From: Georgenia sp. TF02-10
Lineage (GTDB): Bacteria > Actinomycetota > Actinomycetes > Actinomycetales > Actinomycetaceae
Assembly: GCF_022759505.1 (NCBI RefSeq)
Contig: NZ_CP094289.1
Location: 3,286,001 to 3,350,000 of the forward strand
Direction: 5' to 3'
Length of the DNA stretch: 64,000 bases
The translations under genes and the position numbers were made by a program. Shown piece by piece: positions 43,105-56,244 of the stretch; the stretch's first letter is position 1; every line of letters begins with the position of its first letter. The notes below the pieces were generated by a model, which was given only the letters and a program-made list of their open reading frames with translations, had not been told where the DNA came from and made no database searches.

Positions 43105-43841
43105 CGGACGTGGCCGCGCCGGCGGCGGCCAACGGGTCCGTGAGCAAGTCCCAGCGGGCGTACGCCTGGATCCGCGAGCGCATCGTGCGCCAGGATTTCA
43201 CCCCCGGCTACCGGCTCGTGCTCTCCGCCCTCGCCGCGGACCTGGGCATGAGCGTCGTCCCGGTGCGGGAGGCCATCCGCCAGCTCGAGGCCGAGGGCCT
43301 GGTGACGTTCAAGCGGAACGTCGGTGCCCACGTCTCGATGGTCGACGACACCCAGTACCGGCACAGCATGCAGACGCTGGCGATCCTGGAGGGTGCGGCC
43401 ACCGCGCTCGCCGCGCGCCGCCTCACCGCCGAGGACGTGCGCCGCGCCCGCGACGTCAACGCGCGGATGACCGAGGCGCTCGACCAGTTCGACCCGCCGG
43501 CGTTCACCCGGCTCAACCAGCAGTTCCACACCATCCTGTACGCGCCCTGCGCGAACCCGCGGGTGCTCGAGCTCGTCGACGCCGAGTGGGCCCGCCTGGG
43601 CCACCTGCGCGCCTCGACCTTCAGCTTCGTCCCCGGCCGGGCGCACGAGTCCGTGCGCGAGCACGAGAACATCGTCCGCCTGATCGAGGCCGGCGCCGAC
43701 CCGGCCGCCGTCGAGCGGGCCGCGCGGGAGCACCGGCTCGCCACCCTCGACGCCTACCTGACCCGCGACCACGACCACGAGCACAGCCGCGAGCACAACC
43801 GTGAGCGCCCCGACGAGGCCGTTAGCCGGCCCGCACCCTGA
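43089..43841 (+). CDS. GntR-family (FCD) transcriptional regulator
   Basis: The 250-residue protein has a GntR winged helix (AYAWIRERIVRQDFTPGYRL, LGMSVVPVREAIRQLEAEGL) and an all-helical FCD ligand domain with the metal/ligand His pattern (RLNQQFHTILYAPC, HENIVRLIEAG). The C-terminus is His/Asp/Arg-rich (RDHDHEHSREHNRER). It overlaps the FAH-RraA gene (ATG 43089, or ATGA at 43101). It is the only regulator in the cluster, so it likely controls the shared TATACGATT motifs. Confidence 0.9.
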   Translation: MAGEMTDVAAPAAANGSVSKSQRAYAWIRERIVRQDFTPGYRLVLSALAADLGMSVVPVREAIRQLEAEGLVTFKRNVGAHVSMVDDTQYRHSMQTLAILEGAATALAARRLTAEDVRRARDVNARMTEALDQFDPPAFTRLNQQFHTILYAPCANPRVLELVDAEWARLGHLRASTFSFVPGRAHESVREHENIVRLIEAGADPAAVERAAREHRLATLDAYLTRDHDHEHSREHNRERPDEAVSRPAP

Positions 43842-43859
43842 CCCCGACCGGAGGCTCCA

Positions 43860-45455
43860 GTGAGCGACACCAGCACCGCACGGACGACGGCGACCGCCCC
43901 CCGGCACGTCCCCGCCGACCTGCCCGAGCGCATCCAGCACTACATCGGCGGCGAGCTCGTCGATTCCGCCGACGGCGACACCTTCGAGATCCTCGACCCG
44001 GTCTCGAACGAGACCTACCTGCGCGCCGCGGCCGGCAAGAAGGCCGACGTCGACCGCGCCGTCGCCGCCGCCCGGCGGGCGTTCGAGGAGGGCCCGTGGC
44101 CGCGGATGCTGCCGCGCGAGCGGTCCCGGGTGCTGCACCGCATCGCCGACCTGGTCGAGTCCCGCGACGCCCGGCTCGCCGAGCTGGAGACCTTCGACAC
44201 CGGCCTGCCGATCACCCAGGCGCTCGGCCAGGCCCGCCGTGCCGCCGAGAACTTCCGGTTCTTCGCCGACCTGGTCGTCGCCCAGGCCGACGACACCTAC
44301 AAGGTTCCCGGCCGGCAGATCAACTACGTCAACCGCAAGCCGATCGGCGTCGCCGGGCTCATCACGCCCTGGAACACCCCGTTCATGCTCGAGTCCTGGA
44401 AGCTCGGCCCGGCGCTGGCGACCGGGAACACCGTGGTGCTCAAGCCCGCCGAGTTCACCCCGCTGTCGGCGTCGCTGTGGGCGGGCATCTTCGAGGAGGC
44501 GGGCCTGCCCACCGGCGTCTTCAACCTGGTCAACGGTCTCGGCGAGGAGGCCGGCGACGCGCTGGTGAAGCACCCGGACGTGCAGCTCATCTCCTTCACC
44601 GGCGAGAGCCGGACCGGGCAGATCATCTTCGCCAACGCCGCGCCCCACCTCAAGGGGCTGTCGATGGAGCTCGGCGGGAAGTCCCCCGCCGTCGTCTTCG
44701 CCGACGCCGACCTCGAGGCGGCCATCGACGCGACGGTCTTCGGGGTGTTCTCCCTGAACGGCGAGCGGTGCACCGCGGGCAGCCGGATCCTCGTCCAGCG
44801 GGAGGTCTACGACGAGTTCGTCGAGCGCTACGCCGCGCAGACCCGGCGCGTCGTCGTCGGCCCGCCGCACGACCCGAGGACCGAGGTGGGGGCGCTCGTG
44901 CACCCCGAGCACTACGACAAGGTCATGCGCTACATCGAGATCGGCAGGTCCGAGGGCCGGCTCGTCGCCGGCGGCGGCCGGCCGGAGGGCTTCCCGACCG
45001 GCAACTACGTCGCCCCCACCGCCTTCGCCGACGTCGCGCCGGACGCGCGCATCTTCCAGGAGGAGATCTTCGGGCCGGTCGTCGCGATCACCCCGTTCGA
45101 CACCGAGGAGGAGGCGCTGCGGCTCGCGAACGGGGTGAAGTACGGCCTGGCCGCCTACGTGTGGACCAACGACCTGAAGCGGGCGCACAACTTCGCCCAG
45201 TCCGTCGAGGCCGGCATGGTCTGGCTGAACAGCAACAACGTCCGCGACCTGCGCACCCCGTTCGGCGGGGTCAAGGCCTCGGGCCTGGGCCACGAGGGCG
45301 GCTACCGGTCGATCGACTTCTACACGGACCAGCAGGCGGTGCACATCACGCTCGGCGAGGTGCACAACCCCAGCTTCGGCAAGGCGGACGCCGACGAGCC
45401 CGCCGAGGTCGACGCCCACCAGCCGACGGACCTGGACGACCCGGACCCCCGCTGA
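43860..45455 (+). CDS. hpaE: 5-carboxymethyl-2-hydroxymuconate-semialdehyde dehydrogenase
   Basis: The 531-residue aldehyde dehydrogenase has the catalytic Cys in NGERCTAGSR, the Glu in MELGGKSPAVVF and the segment NRKPIGVAGLITPWNTPFML typical of HpaE. It oxidises the ring-cleavage semialdehyde in homoprotocatechuate degradation. GTG 43860 is preceded by CGGAGG with a five-base gap. It is followed by hpaD. The C-terminal extension is acidic (ADADEPAEVDAHQPTDLDDP). Confidence 0.93.
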   Translation: MSDTSTARTTATAPRHVPADLPERIQHYIGGELVDSADGDTFEILDPVSNETYLRAAAGKKADVDRAVAAARRAFEEGPWPRMLPRERSRVLHRIADLVESRDARLAELETFDTGLPITQALGQARRAAENFRFFADLVVAQADDTYKVPGRQINYVNRKPIGVAGLITPWNTPFMLESWKLGPALATGNTVVLKPAEFTPLSASLWAGIFEEAGLPTGVFNLVNGLGEEAGDALVKHPDVQLISFTGESRTGQIIFANAAPHLKGLSMELGGKSPAVVFADADLEAAIDATVFGVFSLNGERCTAGSRILVQREVYDEFVERYAAQTRRVVVGPPHDPRTEVGALVHPEHYDKVMRYIEIGRSEGRLVAGGGRPEGFPTGNYVAPTAFADVAPDARIFQEEIFGPVVAITPFDTEEEALRLANGVKYGLAAYVWTNDLKRAHNFAQSVEAGMVWLNSNNVRDLRTPFGGVKASGLGHEGGYRSIDFYTDQQAVHITLGEVHNPSFGKADADEPAEVDAHQPTDLDDPDPR

Positions 45456-45528
45456 CCGCCCCACCCGATCACCCACCCGATTGCCCCCCGCTGATCACCC
45501 CACCCGAACGGAAAGCAAGGACGCTGAC

Positions 45529-46695
45529 GTGACCACGCGTGACCAGATGACCCTGACCTCCTCCGGCTTCTTCGTCTCGCCGGGGGCGCCCATCCACACC
45601 GACAACCCCATCCCGACGCCGAGCGCGCCGCCGCCGGACATCCTGCGTTGCGCGTCCATGGAGCTCGTCGTGACGGACCTGGCGGCCTCCCGCAGGTTCT
45701 ACGCCGACGTGCTCGGCCTGGTCGTGACGGAGGAGGACGAGGAGACGGTCTACCTGCGCAGCATGGAGGAGTTCATCCACCACAACCTGGTGCTGCGCCG
45801 GGGCACGGTGCCCGCCGTCGCCGCGTTCTCCTACCGGGTCCGCTCGCCGGAGGACCTGGACAAGGCGGTGGCGTTCTACACCGAGCTGGGCTGCCGAGTG
45901 GAGCGCCGGCCGGAGGGCTTCACCCGGGGCGTCGGGGACACGGTGCGGGTGGAGGACCCGCTCGGCTTCCCGCAGGAGTTCTTCCACGACGTCGAGCACG
46001 TCGAGCGCCTGGCGTGGCGCTACGACCTTTACACCCCGGGCGCGCTCGTGCGCCTCGACCACTTCAACCAGGTCACCCCGGACGTGCCGCGCGCGACGAG
46101 GTTCATGCAGGACCTCGGCTTCCGCGTCACCGAGGACATCCAGGACGAGGAGGGGACGGTCTACGCCGCGTGGATGTGCCGCAAGGCGACCGTCCACGAC
46201 ACCGCGATGACCGGCGGCGACGGGCCGCGGATGCACCACGTCGCCTTCGCCACCCACGAGAAGCACAACATCCTGGCGATCTGCGACGAGCTCGGTGCGC
46301 TGCGGATGTCCGACCGCATCGAGCGCGGCCCGGGCCGGCACGGGGTGTCCAACGCGTTCTACCTCTACCTGCGGGACCCGGACGGGCACCGGGTGGAGAT
46401 CTACACCCAGGACTACTACACCGGCGACCCGGACAACCCGGTCGTCACCTGGGACGTGCACGACAACCAGCGGCGGGACTGGTGGGGCAACCCGGTCGTG
46501 CCGTCCTGGTACACCGAGGCCTCCGTGGTGCTCGACCTGGACGGCAACCCGAAGCCGGTGGTCGAGCGCACCGAGAGCAGCGAGATGGCGGTGACCATCG
46601 GCGCCGACGGCTTCTCCTACACCCGCCGGGAGGAGGGCGAGGAGTCGATGCCCAGCTGGAAGCAGGGCGAGTACAAGCTCGGTCACCAGCTGTGA
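45529..46695 (+). CDS. hpaD: Homoprotocatechuate 2,3-dioxygenase (VOC extradiol type)
   Basis: The enzyme opens 3,4-dihydroxyphenylacetate by extradiol cleavage using Fe(II) or Mn(II). The sequence is strikingly like the Brevibacterium fuscum enzyme: RLDHFNQVTPDVPR, RMHHVAFATHEKHNI and IYTQDYYTGDPDNP. The metal ligands known there (H155, H214, E267) map here to H178, H237 and E290, a constant offset of 23. The 388-residue length reflects an N-terminal extension; GTG 45529 has AAGGA upstream, and ATG 45547 is an alternative start. Confidence 0.96.
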   Translation: MTTRDQMTLTSSGFFVSPGAPIHTDNPIPTPSAPPPDILRCASMELVVTDLAASRRFYADVLGLVVTEEDEETVYLRSMEEFIHHNLVLRRGTVPAVAAFSYRVRSPEDLDKAVAFYTELGCRVERRPEGFTRGVGDTVRVEDPLGFPQEFFHDVEHVERLAWRYDLYTPGALVRLDHFNQVTPDVPRATRFMQDLGFRVTEDIQDEEGTVYAAWMCRKATVHDTAMTGGDGPRMHHVAFATHEKHNILAICDELGALRMSDRIERGPGRHGVSNAFYLYLRDPDGHRVEIYTQDYYTGDPDNPVVTWDVHDNQRRDWWGNPVVPSWYTEASVVLDLDGNPKPVVERTESSEMAVTIGADGFSYTRREEGEESMPSWKQGEYKLGHQL

Positions 46696-46812
46696 CCGCC
46701 CGCTCGCCCCGTCCCGACGGCGGCTCACTCAGTCCCGACGGCGGCTCCCCCCGTGCCCACGCCCCCTCGCCCCGGCCCGATGGCGGGACCCACCCATGGA
46801 AGGGAGGACCCG

Positions 46813-47598
46813 ATGCTGCCGGCTGAGACCATCGCGGCGATCGCCGACGAGCTGGCCGCCGCCGAGCGGGACCGCACGATGGTGCCGCTGCTGACCCGGC
46901 GGTACGCCGGGATGAGCGTCGAGGACGCCTACGCGGTTCAGAACGAGTGGCGGCGGCGCGCTATCGCCGCCGGCCGGCGGCCCGTCGGCCGCAAGATCGG
47001 GCTCACCTCGAAGGTCATGCAGGCCGCCACCGGCATCGACGAGCCCGACTACGGCGCGATCTTCGCGGACATGGTGCTCGAGAACGGCTCGGTGATCGAG
47101 CACGGCCGGTTCTCCAACGTGCGCATCGAGGTCGAGCTCGCCTTCGCGCTGGCCGAGCCGGTCGACGGCCCCGACGCCAGCGTGCTCGACGTGCTCCGGG
47201 CGACCGAGTACGTCGTGCCGGCGCTGGAGATCCTCTCCTCCCGCGTCGAGCTCGAGGGCCGCACCATCGTCGACACGATCAGCGACAACGCCGCGATGGG
47301 CGCGATGGTCTACGGCGGCAACCCGGTCCGGCCGGGCGACGTCGACCTGCGCTGGGTCGCGGCCCTGCTGTACCGCAACGAGACGATCGAGGAGTCCGGC
47401 GTCGCGGCCGCCGTGCTCAACCACCCCGCGACGGGCGTGGCGTGGCTGGCCAACAAGCTCGCCCAGCACGGCGACCGCCTCGAGGCCGGGGAGCTGGTCC
47501 TCGCCGGCTCGTTCACCCGGCCCATGTGGGTCCGCCCGGGCGACACGGTGCTCGCCGACTTCCGAGACCTGGGGACGATCTCGTGCCGCTTCGTCTGA
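46813..47598 (+). CDS. hpaH: 2-oxo-hept-4-ene-1,7-dioate hydratase
   Basis: The 261-residue protein belongs to the FAH-like hydratase family (MhpD/HpaH). Blocks [36 protein letters not shown] and the C-terminal [20 protein letters not shown] are typical. It hydrates the dienoate formed after decarboxylation and isomerisation. ATG 46813 follows GGGAGG. It overlaps the aldolase gene by 16 bases. Confidence 0.94.
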   Translation: MLPAETIAAIADELAAAERDRTMVPLLTRRYAGMSVEDAYAVQNEWRRRAIAAGRRPVGRKIGLTSKVMQAATGIDEPDYGAIFADMVLENGSVIEHGRFSNVRIEVELAFALAEPVDGPDASVLDVLRATEYVVPALEILSSRVELEGRTIVDTISDNAAMGAMVYGGNPVRPGDVDLRWVAALLYRNETIEESGVAAAVLNHPATGVAWLANKLAQHGDRLEAGELVLAGSFTRPMWVRPGDTVLADFRDLGTISCRFV

Positions 47599-48401
47599 CG
47601 CCCACGCTCCGCCACGCGCTGGCGGACCACCGCCGCCGGCAGGACGGGCGCGCCCTCGCCGGGATCTGGGTGTGCAGCGGGAGCCCGCTGGTCGCCGAGA
47701 TCGTCGCGGGCTCCGGGATCGACTGGGTGCTCATCGACATGGAGCACTCCCCCAACGGCCTGGCGGCGGTGCTCGCCCAGCTCCAGGCGGTCGCGGCCTA
47801 CCCGGTCACCCCGGTCGTGCGGGTGCCGGTCGGCGACGTCGTGACGATCAAGCAGGTGCTCGACCTCGGCGCGCAGAACCTGCTCGTGCCGATGGTCTCC
47901 TCAGCCGCGGAGGCGCGGGCCGTCGTCGAGGCGGTCCGGTACCCCCCGCGCGGGCGCCGCGGCGTCGGTTCCGCGCTCGCCCGGTCGGCCCGGTGGAACC
48001 GGGTCGACGAGTACCTCACCGACGCCGACGAGCACGTGTCCGTCGTCGTCCAGGTAGAGACCGCCGAGGCCGTCGACGCGGCCGCGGACATCGCGGCCGT
48101 CGACGGCGTCGACGGCGTCTTCGTCGGGCCGTCCGACCTCGCCGCCTCCCTGGGGCTCCTCGGGCAGCAGAGCCACCCGGACGTCGTCGCCGCCGTGCAC
48201 CGCGCCTTCGCGGCGGTGCGGGCGGCCGGCAAGCCTGTGGGCGTGAACGCGTTCGACCACGCCGCCGCACACTCCTACATCGACGCCGGCGCGTCCTTCG
48301 TGCTCGTCGGCGCCGACGTGACCCTCCTCGCCCGTGGCTCCGAGGCGCTCGCCGCGGCGTTCGGCCCCGGCTCCGACGACGGCGCACAGCCGGGCCAGTG
48401 A
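47583..48401 (+). CDS. hpaI: 4-hydroxy-2-oxoheptanedioate aldolase
   Basis: This 272-residue class II aldolase of the HpcH/HpaI family splits the hydrated intermediate into pyruvate and succinic semialdehyde. Motifs are [12 protein letters not shown] with the catalytic His, [20 protein letters not shown], metal-binding [10 protein letters not shown], and [15 protein letters not shown] 47583 lies inside the end of hpaH, so the pair is coupled. It ends the rightward operon. The semialdehyde product would be handled by the dehydrogenase at 35.0-36.6 kb. Confidence 0.94.
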   Translation: MPLRLTPTLRHALADHRRRQDGRALAGIWVCSGSPLVAEIVAGSGIDWVLIDMEHSPNGLAAVLAQLQAVAAYPVTPVVRVPVGDVVTIKQVLDLGAQNLLVPMVSSAAEARAVVEAVRYPPRGRRGVGSALARSARWNRVDEYLTDADEHVSVVVQVETAEAVDAAADIAAVDGVDGVFVGPSDLAASLGLLGQQSHPDVVAAVHRAFAAVRAAGKPVGVNAFDHAAAHSYIDAGASFVLVGADVTLLARGSEALAAAFGPGSDDGAQPGQ

Positions 48402-48593
48402 CGCACGCGCGGGCGGTGCAGCGCTCGCCGCCAGCCGCGCCTGGACGATGCCGGCCGGGATGGCGTTCACGCCGACCCGCACCGCCGGCGGGCCCGTCGT
48501 CCTGGTTCACCCAACCGTGCGGGATGTCGAACCCTGGTACCGGCGCTGGCGGCGGGACGAGGAGGACCGCGACTGGGACGACGAGCGCCCTGG

Positions 48594-49007
48594 CTACCGG
48601 GCTCCGGGCGTGGCCGGGTCCAGCGGGACGTCCAGAACTCCCGCCACCCGCACGAGGTCGACGTCCTGGGCCAGCAGAGCGGCGCCCCACCGCCAGGCGA
48701 CGACGACGATCAGGCAGTCAATAATCCCTCTCGGTGTCACCCCCACCGCCCGGCACCGGCGGTAGATGCGCGCCGCGGCCTCGAAGTCTCCGGTGGGATC
48801 GACGCTGAGCAGCTGGAACCGCAAGAGGAGGCGGCGGAGGCTGGTCTCCCGCGCGTCGTCCCGGGCCCCGGCCAGCACCTCCATGATCACCGGTTCGGTC
48901 ACGGCCAGCTCATCACCGGCCGCGACAAGGTCGCGTAATCGGTGGTGCACCGGGCTGCCCGTCGCTCGGTCGAGCTCGACCCATGCGGAGGTGTCAACAA
49001 GGATCAC
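48594..49007 (-). CDS. vapC: PIN-domain ribonuclease toxin, VapC family
   Basis: The 137-residue protein begins ILVDTSAWVELDRA with the first PIN acidic residue. It has TEPVIMEVLAGARDD with the second acidic position, and DCLIVVVAWRWGAALLAQDVDL with the C-terminal acidic residues. VapC toxins cleave RNA, often tRNA or rRNA, when free of VapB. GTG 49007 overlaps the vapB stop (GTGA), which is the typical antitoxin-first arrangement. Long in-frame extensions upstream are shadows. Confidence 0.92.
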   Translation of the reverse strand: MILVDTSAWVELDRATGSPVHHRLRDLVAAGDELAVTEPVIMEVLAGARDDARETSLRRLLLRFQLLSVDPTGDFEAAARIYRRCRAVGVTPRGIIDCLIVVVAWRWGAALLAQDVDLVRVAGVLDVPLDPATPGAR

Positions 49008-49216
49008 GCCGCACCACGGGGCGGCACGTCCGTGGGGACCTCCCCGATCGCCTTCGCCCCCTCCATCGCGAGCGCCTCCTCGCGTGTCATCGGCTGACCG
49101 GCGAGATGACGGAGCGCGAGGTCGACTGCTTCCGTCTTCGTCCGGAGCAGGTATCGCTTCATCACGATCTCGAGATAGGTGTCCTCGATCTCGATGTTGG
49201 TCCTGATCCTGGTCAT
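49004..49216 (-). CDS. vapB: VapB-type antitoxin
   Basis: The 70-residue protein begins MTRIRTNIEIEDTYLEIVMK, a VapB-type DNA-binding N-terminus (ribbon-helix-helix style), followed by RTKTEAVDLALRHLAG. The C-terminal part, with EALAMEGAKAIGEVP, would bind and inhibit the toxin. ATG 49216 is chosen because it begins the conserved N-terminus; the start codon lies inside one arm of the operator-like repeat, favouring autoregulation. Confidence 0.9.
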   Translation of the reverse strand: MTRIRTNIEIEDTYLEIVMKRYLLRTKTEAVDLALRHLAGQPMTREEALAMEGAKAIGEVPTDVPPRGAA

Positions 49217-49244
49217 ACACGCAAGGTACACCATACGTGTATGG
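49214..49244. promoter_or_regulatory. vapBC operator-like inverted repeats
   Basis: CATACACG (49214-49221) is perfectly complementary to CGTGTATG (49236-49243). The right side is itself a palindrome, CCATAC-GT-GTATGG (49231-49244). The left arm includes the vapB start codon. This is the usual kind of autoregulatory site of VapB with VapC as corepressor. Confidence 0.65.
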
Positions 49245-49333
49245 AACGTGCATCGCCGCGCCCGGTCTCGCCGGGCATCGCGCATCGAGCAGATCCAACC
49301 GGCCACAGCGGGTCGGCAGGCGGCGCGCGTCAG

Positions 49334-49861
49334 TCAGCCCGCGGACCCGGGCATGCCGGCCAGCCCGGCCGCGTCCTCGCCGTCGCCGTCCTCGCCCAGG
49401 ATCCGGCGCAGGTAGGCGTACGTCAGGTCGCCAGTGTGCTGGTCGTACTGGTGCTCGTAGCCGTGCTTGGCGTACAGCGCCAGGTTCTGCTTGGAGTCCT
49501 GGCCGGTGAAGACCCAGACCTCCCGGGTCCGCTCCGGCAGGTACTGCAGGACCGCCATCAGGAGCTGGGTGCCGATCCCGCGGCCCTGCAGATCCGGGAC
49601 GACGGCGAGCCGGCCCAGGTTGGCCCGCTCGGCCTCCAGCTCCACCCGGATCGAGCCGACCAGCCGGTGCCCCAGCCAGGCACCGAGGGTGACGACGTTG
49701 GGCCGCTGGAGGTCCGCCTCGAGCTCGGTGAGGGACTGGGTCAGGGCGGGCAGGTTGGGGTCGCCGTAGAGCTGGGCCTCGGTGACGAACGCGGCACGGC
49801 GCACGGTGAGGAGCTCCCCGGCCTCGTCCTCGGTGATGAGGTCGATCCTGACGTCGTCCAT
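49334..49861 (-). CDS. GNAT-family N-acetyltransferase
   Basis: The 175-residue GCN5-related acetyltransferase has the acetyl-CoA-binding motif A as LAVVPDLQGRGIGTQLL, followed by the motif-B-like VWVFTGQDSKQNLALYAKHGY. ATG 49861 begins the fold; upstream in-frame sequence is Arg-rich and not conserved in appearance. The acceptor is unknown. Confidence 0.9.
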   Translation of the reverse strand: MDDVRIDLITEDEAGELLTVRRAAFVTEAQLYGDPNLPALTQSLTELEADLQRPNVVTLGAWLGHRLVGSIRVELEAERANLGRLAVVPDLQGRGIGTQLLMAVLQYLPERTREVWVFTGQDSKQNLALYAKHGYEHQYDQHTGDLTYAYLRRILGEDGDGEDAAGLAGMPGSAG

Positions 49862-50067
49862 GGGGGTCAGTGTGGCATCCCGCCGGCGGCGGCCCGCGGC
49901 AATTCGCACCGGCCGGGTCTCGCCGTCGGAACGACGAGTCCCGGGTGCGCAGCGCCGACGGCCACGGCCCGGCGACGCCGTCCGGGCGCGGGCAACGGCC
50001 GGCCGCGGCCGCGACCGCGCCCGGACCGGGCCGACGCCAGGGTGGGCGCCGCACTACCCTGCCGAGG

Positions 50068-50940
50068 ATGAGCACCGCCCCCGCTGCCCGACCGGCCGAG
50101 CAGCACCTCGTCCTCGCCCTGTCCTGCCCGGACCGGCCCGGGATCGTGCACACCGTCTCCGGCGTGCTGGCCGAGCACGGCGGCAACATCACCGAGTCCC
50201 AGCAGTTCGGGGACCCCTCCACCGGGCTGTTCTTCATGCGGGTGCAGGTCCAGACCGCCGCGCCCCGGGCCGAGCTCGAGGCCGCGCTGGGCGCCGTCGC
50301 CGAGCGGTTCGCGATGACCTTCCGCCTCGACGAGGTCGGCCGGCCGGTGCGGACGCTGATCATGGCGTCCAAGGACGCGCACTGCCTGTCCGACCTGCTC
50401 TTCCGGCACCGGTCCCAGCGGCTGCCGATCGACCCGGTCGCCGTCGTCGCCAACCACCCGGACCTGGCGGACATCGCCGACTTCTACGCCGTGCCGTTCC
50501 ACCACCTGCCGGTCGCCCGGGAGACCAAGGCCGAGGCGGAGGCCGCGCTGCTGCGGCTCGTGCGCGAGCGCGACGTCGAGCTGGTGGTGCTGGCCCGCTA
50601 CATGCAGGTGCTCTCCGACGAGGTGTGCCGGGAGCTGACGGGCCGGGTCATCAACATCCACCACTCCTTCCTGCCCAGCTTCAAGGGCGCCCGGCCGTAC
50701 GCCCAGGCGCACGGGCGGGGGGTGAAGCTCATCGGTGCGACGGCGCACTACGTCACCGCCGACCTCGACGAGGGCCCGATCATTGAGCAGGACGTCGAGC
50801 GCGTCACCCATGCCGACGACGTCGCGGAGATGGTTGCCCGCGGGCAGGACGTCGAGCGGCGGGTGCTCGCTCGCGCGGTGCGCTGGCACGCCGAGCACCG
50901 GGTGCTGCTGGACGGGCGCCGCACCGTCGTCTTCCCCTGA
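50068..50940 (+). CDS. purU: Formyltetrahydrofolate deformylase
   Basis: The 290-residue enzyme releases formate and THF from 10-formyl-THF. It has an N-terminal ACT domain (LVLALSCPDRPGIVHTVSGV) and a C-terminal formyltransferase-like domain with VVANHPDL, the catalytic block INIHHSFLPSFKGARPYAQA and GATAHYVTADLDEGPII. A TAnnnT-type -10 (TACCCT, 50055-50060) lies seven bases before ATG 50068, so the message may be leaderless. Confidence 0.95.
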   Translation: MSTAPAARPAEQHLVLALSCPDRPGIVHTVSGVLAEHGGNITESQQFGDPSTGLFFMRVQVQTAAPRAELEAALGAVAERFAMTFRLDEVGRPVRTLIMASKDAHCLSDLLFRHRSQRLPIDPVAVVANHPDLADIADFYAVPFHHLPVARETKAEAEAALLRLVRERDVELVVLARYMQVLSDEVCRELTGRVINIHHSFLPSFKGARPYAQAHGRGVKLIGATAHYVTADLDEGPIIEQDVERVTHADDVAEMVARGQDVERRVLARAVRWHAEHRVLLDGRRTVVFP

Positions 50941-51108
50941 GCGCGGGCCTGACGAGGCTCGGAACCGGGCCAGCGCGGGCCGAAAGAGGCGCCGTGCCGG
51001 GCATGACGGGACGCCGCGCGCGGCCAGAACGGGTCAAACCGGGCGCGGCGCCGTGCGCGCGGGCGGAGGTTTCGGGAGGATGGCATCTCCCCGACCAGGA
51101 GGACCACC

Positions 51109-51762
51109 ATGAGTACATCCAGCCGCCCCGGCGACGGCGAGGAGCTCCCGCCGGACCCGTACAGCCAGCCAGGGTCGGGTGAGCGCCGCCCGCCGAGCTA
51201 CGGCCAGCCCGGGCAGCAGGAGCCGGACCGCTACGGCCAGCAGGAGCCGCCCGCCTACGGGCAGCAGGAGCCGCAGGCGTCGCCGGGTCCGGGCCAGTAC
51301 GGCCAGCAGCCGCCGCAGTACGGCGCCGGCACCTACGGCCAGCCCGCCGGCTACGGCCAGTCCGGCTACCCCGGCCAGGGCAGCTACGGCGGCGGGCCCG
51401 GGCAGCCGTACGGGCCGCGCAACGGGCTCGGGACGGCGGCGCTCGTGGTCGCCATCATCTCCCTCCTGCTCGCCTGGATCCCGTTCATCGGGCTGGTCGG
51501 CGCCGTCGGCGGGATCGTCGCGATCATCCTCGGCGCGCTCGGGCTCGGTCGCGTGAAGCGGCGCGAGGCGACCAACCGCGGGGTATCGATCGCCGGCATC
51601 GTCATCGGCGCACTGGCGCTGATCCTGGCGATCGCCGCGACCGTCTTCGCCACCTACGTCATCGGGGACGTGCTGGGCCCGGAGTTCCAGCAGTGCGCCG
51701 AGCAGTACGGCAACGACCCGCAGGGGCTGCAGCGCTGCCTGGAGGAGTCCAACGCCTACTGA
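51109..51762 (+). CDS. DUF4190 membrane protein with Pro/Gly/Gln/Tyr-rich N-terminus
   Basis: The first 100 or so of 217 residues are disordered repeats such as SYGQPGQQEP and YGQQEPPAYGQQEP. Two transmembrane segments follow (TAALVVAIISLLLAWIPFIG with GIVAIILGALGLGRV, and VSIAGIVIGALALILAIAAT), the DUF4190 pattern. The C-terminus has two Cys (QQCAEQYGNDPQGLQRCLEE) that may form an extracytoplasmic disulfide. GGAGGACC precedes ATG 51109. Function is unknown. Confidence 0.88.
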   Translation: MSTSSRPGDGEELPPDPYSQPGSGERRPPSYGQPGQQEPDRYGQQEPPAYGQQEPQASPGPGQYGQQPPQYGAGTYGQPAGYGQSGYPGQGSYGGGPGQPYGPRNGLGTAALVVAIISLLLAWIPFIGLVGAVGGIVAIILGALGLGRVKRREATNRGVSIAGIVIGALALILAIAATVFATYVIGDVLGPEFQQCAEQYGNDPQGLQRCLEESNAY

Positions 51763-51866
51763 CCGGTCGGGCTGGCTCGCCCGGACGCCGTCGTGAGCCG
51801 CCGATGTTTGCCCGGGCGTCACCGCCTCGGTATGCATGATCACGTCCCGTCCCCGCCCGGAAGCAG

Positions 51867-52460
51867 GTGCCCGCCATGACCCTCCCCCCGCGCGACCCGC
51901 TGCTGGAGTCGTTCGCCGCCACCAGCCGCCGGGTCTGGTACCTGCCGGTGATCCGCGGCGTCCTCGCCATCCTGCTCGGCGTCCTCGCGCTCGTCTGGCC
52001 GGCGGCGACACTCCTCACGCTGATCCTCGTCCTCGGCGTCTTCTGGCTGGTGGACGGCGTGGTGGGGATCGTCGACGGCGTCCGTTGGCGGGGCGAGGCG
52101 GGCGCCGGGCTGCGCATCGTCCTCGGCGTGCTCGGCGTCCTGGCCGGTCTGGTCCTCGTCCTGCAGCCGGGGCTCTCGGCCGGCGTCCTCGTCACGATCG
52201 CCGGCGTCTGGGCGGTGCTGGGCGGGGTCGCCCTCGTCGTGGTCTCGGTGCAGGCGCGGCGGTGGGGCGTGGGTTGGGGCTGGGGCGTCGCGGCCGGGGT
52301 GGTCACCGCCGTCTTCGGGATCCTGCTCATCGCCTGGCCCGGGATCGGGGCGGCGACCTTCGTGATCCTGCTCGGCGCCTATGCCCTCGTGGCCGGGATC
52401 GCCCTGGTCGTGCACGGGCTGCGCATCCGCGCCCTCGCGAAGCGGCTCGACCGGCGCTGA
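51867..52460 (+). CDS. HdeD / DUF308 family membrane protein
   Basis: The 197-residue protein has six hydrophobic segments arranged in pairs, beginning VIRGVLAILLGVLALVWPAA and FWLVDGVVGIVDGV, the layout of the HdeD family. Members are linked to acid or envelope stress in enterobacteria; in actinobacteria the role is unclear. GTG 51867 and ATG 51876 are both possible starts. Confidence 0.88.
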   Translation: MPAMTLPPRDPLLESFAATSRRVWYLPVIRGVLAILLGVLALVWPAATLLTLILVLGVFWLVDGVVGIVDGVRWRGEAGAGLRIVLGVLGVLAGLVLVLQPGLSAGVLVTIAGVWAVLGGVALVVVSVQARRWGVGWGWGVAAGVVTAVFGILLIAWPGIGAATFVILLGAYALVAGIALVVHGLRIRALAKRLDRR

Positions 52461-52492
52461 CCGCGGGGCGCTCACCACGGCGGACTGACCGC

Positions 52493-52526
52493 CGAGGGCC
52501 CGCCGCACCAGGCGGCGGGCCCTCGG
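52493..52526. terminator. Hairpin between convergent HdeD-like gene and mdh
   Basis: CCGAGGGCCGCCGC pairs with GCGGCGGGCCCTCGG across a short loop, with a single bulged base. It lies between two convergent genes and is a good candidate bidirectional terminator. Confidence 0.65.
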
Positions 52527-52583
52527 AGTCGGGCCGAGGCCAATCAGACTAGGGCGTGGCCCGCCAGACGAGGCCGAGGCTGG

Positions 52584-56240
<3,657 letters not shown>

Positions 56241-56244
<4 letters not shown>

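Noticed and set aside
48451-48765. Small plus-strand frame beginning MPAGMAFTPTRTAG after hpaI
   Set aside because: The first 50 codons have gene-like third-position GC, but the second half is antisense to vapC, there is no good ribosome-binding site and no recognisable domain. I left it out as unsupported.
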